17,942 bases of DNA from an uncultured Anaerosporobacter sp. (GTDB taxonomy: Bacteria > Bacillota > Clostridia > Lachnospirales > Lachnospiraceae), in the NCBI GenBank assembly GCA_945787925.1, contig CALZJY010000007.1, positions 1 through 17,942 on the forward strand, in the 5' to 3' direction. Every line of letters starts with the position of its first letter. The stretch's first letter is position 1. The notes under the pieces are model-generated. The model made no database searches, was not told the DNA's origin, and worked only from the letters and a program-made list of their open reading frames with translations. Below are positions 1 through 7,062 of the stretch, in pieces. A program made the translations under genes and the position numbers.

Positions 1-22
1 TCTAACAAAAGAGGACTTTTGC

Positions 23-1354
23 TTACTCATGTTCTGCCTGCTCTTTGATAAAGCTCATATGGGCTTTGATTTGCTTTTCATAACCATTGTCAGATGGCTC
101 ATAGAATACGGTATCCCTAAACTCATCCGGCAAATACTGTTGTTTTACATAGTGGTTTGGATAATCATGTGCATATTGATATCCGATGCCATGGCCTAGC
201 TTTGCCGCTCCCTTATAATGGGCATCCTTTAAGTAGGATGGGATCGTCGCTACTTTCTGCTCTGCAACAGCCTTTAATGCCTTGTCGATTGCCACATACG
301 AAGAGTTGGACTTTGGAGCCGTCGCTACATAGGATGCTGCCTGTGCAAGCACGATCCTCGCTTCTGGCATTCCTAAACGTTCTACTGCAAGGGCGGCATT
401 GGTTGCCACTACTAATGCATTCGGATCTGCATTGGAAACATCTTCTGCCGCACAAATCATGATTCGCCTTGCAATAAATTTGATATCTTCTCCTGCGTAT
501 AACATTCTTGCAAGGTAATAGATTGCGGCATCTGGGTCGGACCCACGCATACTCTTGATAAATGCAGAAATCGTATCGTAGTGGTTGTCTCCGGTCTTAT
601 CATATCGAATGTTCCTCTTCTGGATACATTCCGATGCGACTTCCATCGTGATGTGGATTTTTCCATCTTCCGATGGCGGTGTCGTAAGGACTCCTAACTC
701 AATCGCATTTAACGCATTTCTCGCATCCCCATTGGAGATGTCCGCAAGGAATTCTAAGGCATCCTCGTCAATCTCTGCCTTATAGATGCCAAGACCTTTC
801 TCCTTATCCGTAATTGCTCGAACTAAGATTTTCTTAATGTCTTCTGTCGTAAGTGCGCGTAACTCAAAGATGATGGATCTTGAAATCAGGGCGCCATTTA
901 CTTCGAAATATGGATTTTCTGTCGTCGCACCAATTAGGATGATCGTTCCATCTTCTACGAATGGAAGCAGATAATCCTGCTGTCCCTTATTAAAACGATG
1001 GATTTCGTCTACGAACAGGATGGTCTTCTTTCCATAGGCTCCTGCTGTCTGTTTTGCCTGGGAGACGATTTCCTCCATATCTTTCTTTCCCGCACTAGTC
1101 GCATTGATTTGCGTAAATACCGCACTTGTCGTCTTGGCAATGACTTTCGCAAGTGTCGTCTTTCCTGTTCCAGGTGGTCCATAAAAGATTAAGGAACTTA
1201 GCTTGTCCGCCTGAATTGCACGGTATAATAATTTATCTTTTCCGATGATATGCTCCTGGCCTACCACTTCGTCAAGGCTAGTCGGACGAAGTCTAGATGC
1301 TAGTGGAGATTCTTTCTTCATCGTGGTTTCTCTCATATAATCGAATAAATCCAT
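23..1354 (-). CDS. rarA: RarA/MgsA-type replication-associated AAA+ ATPase
   Basis: Cytoplasmic AAA+ ATPase of the RarA (MgsA, WRNIP1) family, which acts at stalled replication forks and in recombination. The 443 residues are normal for the family. The N-terminus carries the signature PLASRLRPTSLDEVVGQEHI (about 17-36). Walker A is GPPGTGKT (59-66) and Walker B is ILFVDEIH (112-119), followed by the sensor-1 segment GATTENPYFEVN. The C-terminal part, with YLARMLYAGED and an alanine-rich helical stretch, matches the MgsA tetramerisation region. The ATG is preceded by GAGG eight bases upstream, and a good promoter lies at 1399-1427. It follows the lipoprotein gene by 88 bp on the same strand but is probably transcribed mainly from its own promoter. 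I see nothing truncated or odd. Confidence 0.95.
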   Translation of the reverse strand: MDLFDYMRETTMKKESPLASRLRPTSLDEVVGQEHIIGKDKLLYRAIQADKLSSLIFYGPPGTGKTTLAKVIAKTTSAVFTQINATSAGKKDMEEIVSQAKQTAGAYGKKTILFVDEIHRFNKGQQDYLLPFVEDGTIILIGATTENPYFEVNGALISRSIIFELRALTTEDIKKILVRAITDKEKGLGIYKAEIDEDALEFLADISNGDARNALNAIELGVLTTPPSEDGKIHITMEVASECIQKRNIRYDKTGDNHYDTISAFIKSMRGSDPDAAIYYLARMLYAGEDIKFIARRIMICAAEDVSNADPNALVVATNAALAVERLGMPEARIVLAQAASYVATAPKSNSSYVAIDKALKAVAEQKVATIPSYLKDAHYKGAAKLGHGIGYQYAHDYPNHYVKQQYLPDEFRDTVFYEPSDNGYEKQIKAHMSFIKEQAEHE

Positions 1355-1398
1355 AATTTTGCCTCGCTCATTTCTTTTTCTCTATCACAATTACTCTT

Positions 1399-1427
1399 AT
1401 TTTAGCAGACTCTTTTCGTAGTTACAA
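1399..1427 (-). promoter_or_regulatory. Vegetative (SigA-type) promoter for rarA
   Basis: Reading the minus strand, a -35 box TTGTAA (1422-1427) and a -10 box TAAAAT (1399-1404) are separated by exactly 17 bp. TG at the extended -10 position (TGCTAAAAT) strengthens it. The expected start is near 1392, giving a leader of about 40 nt before the rarA ATG. Confidence 0.6.
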
Positions 1428-1442
1428 CGCAATTTCGCTTTC

Positions 1443-2255
1443 TTATTCTGCCCGTTTTGCAAGTGCGTCCCGCAGCGCCTCTTCGGTCCCTTTTGGCAAT
1501 GGAAGTGGTGCCGGCTCTCCAACCTTGATGCTCTCGATTCGATAGATGCAGCTTCCAATGTCCGGACCTAGATGTTCCGTATAAAAGGCACGAACAAAAG
1601 AATGAAGCGTCTCTGTCATGTCCGCTTCCATCCTCGTCACCTGATTGTTCCTCTGATCGATCCATACCTTCACCTTTACCGGGGAAAGCTTCTTTGCTAA
1701 TTCCTCACTCATTGTCGTCAAAGAAAAATAGGCCAACACGCCGCTTTCTTTTAGCGCATAGACCACGTTGCTTCCTTCCACGGTTCCTTGCAAGATTGTG
1801 CTTCCTTGTTCCGAGGCTAACTTCGTAAAGCTATCGGTGCCTGCAAAATACGTCCCAAATGGCACGACGGACTCATAAGGCTCCATCACCTCTTTCGAAG
1901 CCTCCACCCATCGGCCTCCTTCTAGCTCGTACGCATTTTCCTTCGATAAGTCCTCATCATAATACAAATAGCTCTCTTCCTCTTCTTCACCCTCGCCCTT
2001 TTTTAATTGCACCGTAATCTCTCTCGGGTCAGAAAATGAAACCGTCGTTACCTCCCTCTTATAACGTTCCTCATTCTCTTGCCGTTTCACCGTCATCTCC
2101 ATGATGCTATGGCTTCGGAACGTGGTTATCTTGTTCATCTTCTTATATGCCATGCTTACAATATCGGGCGCATAGTCTGGCAAATGATTCTGACTACAGC
2201 TTGAAGCTAACAGGAGTACCACGCATACAGTAGCCATCCGTTTATACCATCTCAT
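1443..2255 (-). CDS. Putative exported lipoprotein of unknown function
   Basis: 270 residues. The N-terminus MRWYKR is followed by a hydrophobic stretch (about 8-18) ending in LLLASSC, a plausible lipobox with Cys20 as the lipidated residue, although Ala at -3 is less usual than Leu. This predicts export and anchoring on the outer face of the membrane. The mature part begins with a helical-looking segment (YAPDIVSMAYKKMNKITTF), then alternates charged and beta-prone stretches, with an acidic run GEGEEEEE near residue 95. The fold hints at the LolA/LppX-like or DUF6612-like lipoproteins, but I cannot assign it. The start has a G-rich ribosome binding site (GGGGGGATGGA). It lies between a strong hairpin terminator at 2306-2353 and rarA. 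No obvious promoter is visible in the roughly 50 bp upstream. Confidence 0.75.
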   Translation of the reverse strand: MRWYKRMATVCVVLLLASSCSQNHLPDYAPDIVSMAYKKMNKITTFRSHSIMEMTVKRQENEERYKREVTTVSFSDPREITVQLKKGEGEEEEESYLYYDEDLSKENAYELEGGRWVEASKEVMEPYESVVPFGTYFAGTDSFTKLASEQGSTILQGTVEGSNVVYALKESGVLAYFSLTTMSEELAKKLSPVKVKVWIDQRNNQVTRMEADMTETLHSFVRAFYTEHLGPDIGSCIYRIESIKVGEPAPLPLPKGTEEALRDALAKRAE

Positions 2256-2305
2256 TCCATCCCCCCTATTCTCAGAGCACTACAATCCCCCTTCTTTTTA
2301 GGGCG

Positions 2306-2353
2306 TTTTTTCTTGCATAGGGGATTCTTCGCAATTTCCTATGCAAGAAAAAA
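2306..2353. terminator. 16-bp perfect inverted repeat, bidirectional terminator-like
   Basis: Arms TTTTTTCTTGCATAGG (2306-2321) and its exact complement (2338-2353) flank a 16-nt loop. A T-run ends the hairpin in either direction, so it could terminate transcription on both strands. It lies between the DUF4250 gene and the lipoprotein gene, both on the minus strand. Confidence 0.65.
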
Positions 2354-2391
2354 GCATCCAAGTGCTGCTTTTTCGCAATTCTCGGATGCTT
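2348..2391 (-). terminator. Intrinsic terminator after the yigZ-DUF4250 pair
   Basis: In minus-strand RNA, AAGCATCC (2384-2391) pairs with GGATGCTT (2352-2359), followed directly by a run of U. It lies about 22 bp after the DUF4250 stop codon. Its U-run also forms the first arm of the hairpin at 2306-2353, so the two structures overlap. Confidence 0.6.
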
Positions 2392-2413
2392 CCTAAGTTC
2401 CAATTCACCATGA

Positions 2414-2590
2414 TTACACAAATTGGTTTCTTACTTGATCATATTCATAATCGATGCTTTGTAATTTTTCTTCGATTTCTGTTTGTTCTAATCCAAGATC
2501 CTTACAAAGTTCTTCTAAATTACTGTAAAAATCTCTAAGCTTTAAATTTAAAAAACTTAGTAACATTACAGGATCCTTTGGTACTGACAT
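2414..2590 (-). CDS. DUF4250-family small protein
   Basis: A 58-residue protein starting MSVPKDPVMLLSFLNLKLRD and ending in SIDYEYDQVRNQFV. I recognise the DUF4250 pattern: PKDPxMLLS, an LRD helix, a cysteine in the middle (ELCKDLG) and the closing YEYDxxxNQF. This family is found in clostridia and some other gut bacteria and has no established function. The protein is soluble-looking, acidic and largely helical. The ATG has GAGGGAAG six to seven bases upstream. It begins only 20 bp after the yigZ stop codon on the same strand, so the two are almost certainly co-transcribed, and a terminator follows. Identity of family is fairly secure; function is not known. Confidence 0.85.
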   Translation of the reverse strand: MSVPKDPVMLLSFLNLKLRDFYSNLEELCKDLGLEQTEIEEKLQSIDYEYDQVRNQFV

Positions 2591-2610
2591 ATTGCTTCCC
2601 TCTCTGTTTC

Positions 2611-3267
2611 TTATTCTGCAAATAGTAACACTTCTTTATCCACTTTTGCATAATATACTTCATCTACCATCTCATATGTGGCAGTGGCGCTTGTCGCTTC
2701 CGTAATCTTTTCTTCTAAGGAACCGCATTGGCTCGCCTCTACTACGATGGTAAATTCCACATTATCCGTATACTGGCTGTCCAAGATATCAATCTGCATC
2801 TGGCCAAGTATATACTGGATTTTGCCCACATTATTATAATCTGTCTTAATGACAACTTTATTTCCATACTTTTTGGTAATTACCTTGCTATTTAGCAAGC
2901 CTGCTTTGGAAGCACTCTGATATGCTCGCACTAAGCCGCCTGTGCCAAGTAATGTTCCTCCAAAATATCTTGTAACAATAATGAGTGCATTATGAACGCC
3001 TTCTCCTGTAAGCACGTCTAAGATTGGCTTGCCTGCTGTTCCTGATGGTTCTCCATCATCACTGAAACGTTGCAGTTCATTCTTGCTTCCAATCACATAA
3101 GCAAAACAATTATGTCTGGCATCCCAGTACTTCTTCTTTGTCTCCTCGATGATTGCAACTGCCTCTTCCTCTGTCTTTACAGGAAAAACGGTGGCTATAA
3201 ATCGCGACTTTTTCTCCACGACTTCATCACTGCCACCTTCATAGATTTCTTTATACTGTTCCGTCAT
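2611..3267 (-). CDS. yigZ: YigZ/IMPACT (UPF0029) family protein
   Basis: 218 residues, normal for the family (B. subtilis YvyE, E. coli YigZ). The N-terminal UPF0029/IMPACT domain shows KKSRFIA near the start, WDARHNCFAYVIG, QRFSDDGEPSGTAGKP and the strongly conserved RYFGGTLLGTGGLVRAYQ. The C-terminal part is the DUF1949-like ferredoxin-fold domain. The family is linked to translation through its eukaryotic relative IMPACT, but its bacterial role is unsettled. I chose the start MTEQYKEI because GGAGG lies seven bases before that ATG; an in-frame start eight codons upstream lacks a ribosome binding site. It is the first gene of a pair with the DUF4250 gene. An extended -10 promoter lies at 3317-3325. 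Confidence 0.93.
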   Translation of the reverse strand: MTEQYKEIYEGGSDEVVEKKSRFIATVFPVKTEEEAVAIIEETKKKYWDARHNCFAYVIGSKNELQRFSDDGEPSGTAGKPILDVLTGEGVHNALIIVTRYFGGTLLGTGGLVRAYQSASKAGLLNSKVITKKYGNKVVIKTDYNNVGKIQYILGQMQIDILDSQYTDNVEFTIVVEASQCGSLEEKITEATSATATYEMVDEVYYAKVDKEVLLFAE

Positions 3268-3316
3268 AATAACCTCCAAGGTACTTTCCATTCTACTCAG
3301 TGAACTCTTATCGGTT

Positions 3317-3325
3317 ATTATACCA
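3317..3325 (-). promoter_or_regulatory. Extended -10 promoter for yigZ-DUF4250
   Basis: The minus strand reads TGGTATAAT, a perfect -10 hexamer (TATAAT, 3317-3322) with the TG extension, 50 bp upstream of the yigZ ATG. No good -35 box is seen at the expected distance, which falls in the end of the DUF6514 gene. Confidence 0.45.
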
Positions 3326-3338
3326 TTTATTTATATTG

Positions 3339-3632
3339 TTAGCTATACATTCTTTCTGTGATTAGATCATCAAGAATTTCTGCCATGCAAATTGGTGTTA
3401 CTGTGTTCTCACTTAATATATGTACAAATTCTAATACTTGTTCTTCTTTGTAAGATATGTTCTCTACAACATCTGTCTCTATCCTGTCCATTCGATGATT
3501 CTTGATACAGATTCCATATACCTTGCCTTCTTCTTCTACGCTGTCCTTGCTAGTCAAATAATACTCTAACTGTAATTCCTCTCCACATTCTGTGCTTACC
3601 TGTTTCGTTTCAACTAACCTTTGTTCCCTCAT
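3339..3632 (-). CDS. DUF6514-family protein
   Basis: 97 residues, starting MREQRLVETKQVSTECGEEL. I recognise the DUF6514 pattern: a beta-rich N-terminus (ECGEELQLEYYLTS), VYGICIKNH in the middle, and the closing helix-turn segment LSENTVTPICMAEILDDLI. The family is small, intracellular and uncharacterised, common in clostridia. No signal peptide or membrane segment is seen. The start is set by GGAGGAAGAACC directly before the ATG; an in-frame ATG 13 codons upstream has no such site and would place the ribosome binding site inside the gene. It has its own promoter at 3726-3754 and is divergent from the PBP gene. A second promoter just after it suggests yigZ is largely independent. Confidence 0.75.
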   Translation of the reverse strand: MREQRLVETKQVSTECGEELQLEYYLTSKDSVEEEGKVYGICIKNHRMDRIETDVVENISYKEEQVLEFVHILSENTVTPICMAEILDDLITERMYS

Positions 3633-3725
3633 GGTTCTTCCTCCTAATTTAGGTTTCCTCATACTTCTCATTACTAATCGCCCACCATCAAGAACGATTC
3701 ACTTTGTATACATCCTTTTTTAATT

Positions 3726-3754
3726 AGTATACCTTTTTTCCTTTTTGGATACAA
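3726..3754 (-). promoter_or_regulatory. Vegetative promoter for the DUF6514 gene
   Basis: On the minus strand, -35 TTGTAT (3749-3754) and -10 TATACT (3726-3731) are separated by 17 bp. The start would fall near 3719, giving a leader of nearly 90 nt. Confidence 0.5.
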
Positions 3755-3831
3755 ATATTTTTTTCCTACTTTTCTGCTCTTTTTCTGACTTTTTTCGACT
3801 CGTCTATTTTTCCCTATAATTGGAGATACTG

Positions 3832-3850
3832 AACATCATTATATGATGTT
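3832..3850. repeat. 19-bp palindrome upstream of the PBP gene
   Basis: AACATCATTATATGATGTT consists of perfect 8-bp arms around a 3-bp centre. It lies 12 bp downstream of a TATAAT (3815-3820) and 57 bp upstream of the main -10 box (3907-3912). It could be an operator for a dimeric regulator or an RNA hairpin; the sequence alone does not decide. Confidence 0.45.
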
Positions 3851-3903
3851 TCTAGTAACATTATGTCGGCTAAATAATATTGCTTTATTTAAATCTTGAA
3901 ATT

Positions 3904-3912
3904 TGGTATAAT
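3904..3912 (+). promoter_or_regulatory. Extended -10 promoter for the PBP gene
   Basis: TGGTATAAT, with a perfect -10 hexamer at 3907-3912 and the TG extension. The -35 region is poor (TTTATT at 17 bp). The start would be near 3919, giving a leader of about 50 nt that opens with a small hairpin (GGTGTAA 3922-3928 pairing with TTACACC 3935-3941). Confidence 0.5.
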
Positions 3913-3968
3913 AAGCCTATAGGTGTAATATTTCTTACACCGATAACGTTTAATGATAGGAGGGAAAT

Positions 3969-6641
3969 ATGGATTTTAGTAAAAGAGGAACCATAGAAAA
4001 ACAGCATAAAATACAATCCGTGTCAACTAAACTTGCCAAGAAAACTAATGTCATTCTATATAGAGTATTTCTAGTCGCTATTGTTCTACTTATGTTAGTC
4101 GGCGCTTCTGGTGTTTATGGAATGGTGTCTGGACTGATCGACAACGCTCCTGACATCAACAATATCAATGTACAGCCAGATGGGTATGCAACTTATGTTT
4201 ACAATACTGACGGAAAAATCATTCAAAAGCTTGTGGGGCAAAACGCGAACCGTGAATATGTTACCCTGAACAATATTCCAAAAAATATGCAGAATGCATT
4301 TATCGCCATCGAAGACGAACGCTTCTATACGCACAACGGAATCGATGTACGTGGAATCTTCCGTGCATTCTTTACCGGCCTAAGCCATGGTAACTTTAAT
4401 CAAGGTGCAAGTACGCTTACCCAACAGCTTTTAAAGAACCAAGTATTCGAAGGTGGAAATGAATCCACATTCATTGTCAGCTTACAACGTAAGATTCAAG
4501 AACAATATCTCGCTATCCAATTGGAAAACCGAATCAGCAAGGATCAAATTCTTGAGTATTACTTAAATACGATTAACCTTGGTGCAAATACGCTTGGAGT
4601 ACAAGCAGCATCCAATCGTTATTTCAATAAAAACGTTTCGGAGCTAACACTTTCTGAATGCGCCGTAATCGCAGGAATCACACAAAGCCCTGCAAATCTG
4701 AATCCAATTACGAATCCAGATAAGAACAAGGAACGTCGTATCGATGTCTTAAACAATATGCTTCGACAAACTCTCATTACCCAAGAAGAATATAACGAAG
4801 CGATTGCAGATACCGACGACGTGTACACACGAATTGCCGCTGTCAACAAACAAGTGGCTAGCTCCTTTGGCTATAACAGCTATTTCGTAGATGAAGTAAT
4901 CTCGCAAGTAACGGATGACTTGGTTGAAAAATGCGGCTATACGCCAACACAAGCAAGCCAGTTAATTTATCGTGGCGGACTTCGTATCTATACGACTCAG
5001 GACGAACATTTACAAAACCTTTCTGACAAAGTATTAGAGGATGAATCCAACTATCCTAAAAATTCGGTTTGGCAGCTAGAATATCGTCTTTCTGTTCAAC
5101 ATACAGATGGCACGGTTTCTAACTATTCCGAAGGAAGCTTAAGAAACTATTTCGCAGATAAGAAAGATTCCAAGTTCTCGGTTTATTACACCGATAAGAG
5201 CAAGGCAAATGCCTTTATCGATGAATTTAAAGCAGCGAAACTATCCAAGGATGATGTCATCACTGGGGAAACGATTCACTTTAAGATCGAGCCTCAGATT
5301 TCCTTTACGCTGATTGACCAGTCTACTGGGCAAGTAAAGGCAATTGTTGGTGGTCGTGGCGAAAAGACCGGAAACCGAACGCTTAACCGAGCTACCGATA
5401 CCGTTCGTCAGCCAGGCTCTACGTTCAAAATCCTATCCACGTATTTACCAGCACTTGACACGGCTGGCATGACGCTTGCTACAGTCATCGATGATAGCGA
5501 ATATTTCTATCCTGGTACGAATAAGAAGGTAAAGAACTGGTCTGGTGACTATGCCGGACTTACTACGATTCGTCAGGCAATCAAACGTTCGATGAATGTC
5601 GTAACGGCAAAGACATTAGAAAAGGTTACTCCACAGGTTGGATTTGATACGTTACAGTCGTTAGGATTTACGACTCTCGTAAACCAACGTGTCAATACGA
5701 TTACTTCTTCCGATGGAAAAGAAGTACAACAAGTACAATCCGACGTGAACCTTTCCCTAGGACTTGGTGGTATCACAGACGGTATCACTAACTTAGAGCT
5801 TACAGCAGCATATGCAGCAATCGCAAATGGCGGTGTTTACAATAAACCAATCTTCTATACTAAAGTAACGGATAGTTCTGGAAAGATCATTCTTGAAAAT
5901 CATTCCAACTCCAAACAGGTAATGAAAGATTCTACTGCATGGCTACTTACGAATGCGATGCAGGATGTTTTAACTACCGGAGGAACTGGTACACTTTGTG
6001 CATTTAAAGATGTGAGGATGCCAGTTGCAGGTAAGACGGGTACTACTTCTAACAACACGGACCTTTGGTTCAGTGGATATACGCCTTACTATACGGCTTC
6101 TATTTGGAGCGGTTATGACTTAAATGAAAGCCAGTCCGATACAAAATATCATAAGATTATCTGGCGAAAGATTATGGAGAGCATCCATAAAGACTTAGCG
6201 TATAAGGACTTCCAGAAACCAGATTCTATCGTAAGTGCGAAAATCTGTACGAAATCTGGAAAACTTGCCATTGATGGCGTTTGTGACAATGCGCTTGGCG
6301 GTTCTACTGCGAAGACAGAATACTTTGCAATGGGAACTGCTCCTACCGAATATTGTGACAAACACGTACCGCTTACAATTTGCTCGGAAAGCGGCAAATT
6401 AGCAACCACTCACTGTCCACATACAAAGAAGGTCGTTTACTTAGCTAAGGACGAGACAGGAAGTACGTATGATTCTCCATATATCCTTCCTTCCAACTTA
6501 GAATCTACGTATTGCAACCTTCATACAGGAAATGTGATTAATAAGGCTCCACAACCGCCAAAAGAGGAACCAAATCCACAAAATCCTACACAGCCTACAC
6601 ATCCTCCTGCTACTGTGGCACCTACTAAGGCGCCACAATAG
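3969..6641 (+). CDS. Class A penicillin-binding protein (PBP1A type)
   Basis: Bifunctional peptidoglycan synthase of 890 residues, anchored in the membrane by one N-terminal segment (about 28-52). The GT51 glycosyltransferase domain follows: EDERFY (115-120, catalytic Glu), QGASTLTQQLLKN (145-157) and ILEYYLNTINLG (194-205). The transpeptidase domain has all three active-site motifs: STFK (Ser484, Lys487), SMN (541-543) and KTG (689-691). After about residue 760 come two cysteine-paired units, each beginning C-x2-SGKLA, then a proline-rich tail. This is a normal PBP1A length with an added extracellular tail. The ATG has GGAGGG seven bases upstream. It is the only convincing plus-strand gene, convergent with spoVA and sharing its terminator. 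It may serve growth or spore cortex synthesis; nothing in the sequence tells which. Confidence 0.95.
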   Translation: MDFSKRGTIEKQHKIQSVSTKLAKKTNVILYRVFLVAIVLLMLVGASGVYGMVSGLIDNAPDINNINVQPDGYATYVYNTDGKIIQKLVGQNANREYVTLNNIPKNMQNAFIAIEDERFYTHNGIDVRGIFRAFFTGLSHGNFNQGASTLTQQLLKNQVFEGGNESTFIVSLQRKIQEQYLAIQLENRISKDQILEYYLNTINLGANTLGVQAASNRYFNKNVSELTLSECAVIAGITQSPANLNPITNPDKNKERRIDVLNNMLRQTLITQEEYNEAIADTDDVYTRIAAVNKQVASSFGYNSYFVDEVISQVTDDLVEKCGYTPTQASQLIYRGGLRIYTTQDEHLQNLSDKVLEDESNYPKNSVWQLEYRLSVQHTDGTVSNYSEGSLRNYFADKKDSKFSVYYTDKSKANAFIDEFKAAKLSKDDVITGETIHFKIEPQISFTLIDQSTGQVKAIVGGRGEKTGNRTLNRATDTVRQPGSTFKILSTYLPALDTAGMTLATVIDDSEYFYPGTNKKVKNWSGDYAGLTTIRQAIKRSMNVVTAKTLEKVTPQVGFDTLQSLGFTTLVNQRVNTITSSDGKEVQQVQSDVNLSLGLGGITDGITNLELTAAYAAIANGGVYNKPIFYTKVTDSSGKIILENHSNSKQVMKDSTAWLLTNAMQDVLTTGGTGTLCAFKDVRMPVAGKTGTTSNNTDLWFSGYTPYYTASIWSGYDLNESQSDTKYHKIIWRKIMESIHKDLAYKDFQKPDSIVSAKICTKSGKLAIDGVCDNALGGSTAKTEYFAMGTAPTEYCDKHVPLTICSESGKLATTHCPHTKKVVYLAKDETGSTYDSPYILPSNLESTYCNLHTGNVINKAPQPPKEEPNPQNPTQPTHPPATVAPTKAPQ

Positions 6642-6685
6642 AAAAATCCCCCCTCGCAAATTAATGCAAGGGGGGATTTTTTTTC
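6642..6685. terminator. Bidirectional terminator between PBP gene and spoVAE
   Basis: Arms AATCCCCCCT (6645-6654) and AGGGGGGATT (6669-6678), with a further GCA/TGC pairing inside, are flanked by A- and T-runs. On the plus strand eight T follow; on the minus strand five T follow. It ends both convergent transcripts. Confidence 0.85.
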
Positions 6686-6690
6686 TCTTT

Positions 6691-7047
6691 TTATTTCTTC
6701 ATATGTGGCTTTGCAAACCAAGTAGCAATATAGGCAAATATGATTGCGGCTGATAATCCAACGGCTGCCGCAGTAAATTCGCCTTTGAAGATTCCAATGA
6801 ATCCTTCCTGGTCTACTGCCTTCTTTACTCCTTTGAATAAGGAATTGCCAAATCCTGATAGTGGAACGGTTGCTCCACATCCTGCCCATTTTGCAAATGG
6901 CTCATAGATGCCTAGCGCGCCCAGGAGGGCACCAAGACATACCATACCAACCATGATACGTCCAGGCATCAGCTTTGTCTTGTCCATAAAAATTTGAACG
7001 CCCACACAGATCAGGCCGCCAACTACAAATGCTTTAATGTAATCCAT
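6691..7047 (-). CDS. spoVAE: Stage V sporulation protein AE (SpoVAEb type)
   Basis: 118 residues, matching the B. subtilis SpoVAEb length. It is an integral forespore inner-membrane protein of the SpoVA channel that moves dipicolinic acid. Hydrophobic segments lie at about 5-21, 30-48 and 92-112. The conserved core WAGCGATVPLSGFGNSLFKG (54-73) parallels GGAGTVVPITGFANG in SpoVAC, showing the known SpoVAC/SpoVAE kinship. The ATG has GGGAGGAAGG upstream. It is the last gene of the operon, 15 bp after spoVAD, and is followed by the shared terminator at 6642-6685. SpoVAEa and SpoVAF, which follow in B. subtilis, are not here. Confidence 0.93.
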   Translation of the reverse strand: MDYIKAFVVGGLICVGVQIFMDKTKLMPGRIMVGMVCLGALLGALGIYEPFAKWAGCGATVPLSGFGNSLFKGVKKAVDQEGFIGIFKGEFTAAAVGLSAAIIFAYIATWFAKPHMKK

Positions 7048-7062
7048 ATTGCCTTCCTCCCT

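Larger units (their letters stand above)
3633..3968. other. Divergent intergenic region, no gene seen
   Basis: This 336-bp AT-rich stretch separates the DUF6514 gene (minus) from the PBP gene (plus). It holds one minus-strand promoter, one good and one possible plus-strand promoter (TATAAT at 3815-3820 and 3907-3912), a 19-bp palindrome and a short hairpin in the PBP leader. I see no credible small gene. Confidence 0.6.

Noticed and set aside
2341..2538. 65-codon plus-strand frame opposite the DUF4250 gene
   Set aside because: No ribosome binding site, starts within a terminator hairpin, and lies antisense to a well supported minus-strand gene.
3843..3899. 18-codon plus-strand frame starting ATGATGTTT in the PBP leader, a possible leader peptide
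   Set aside because: The nearest GGAG is about 18 bases before the ATG, too far for a ribosome binding site, and the start lies inside the palindrome. No regulatory peptide pattern is visible.
6521..6889. 122-codon minus-strand frame across the PBP/spoVAE junction
   Set aside because: It runs through the bidirectional terminator and overlaps both real genes out of frame; the sequence is cysteine- and glycine-rich without a domain.
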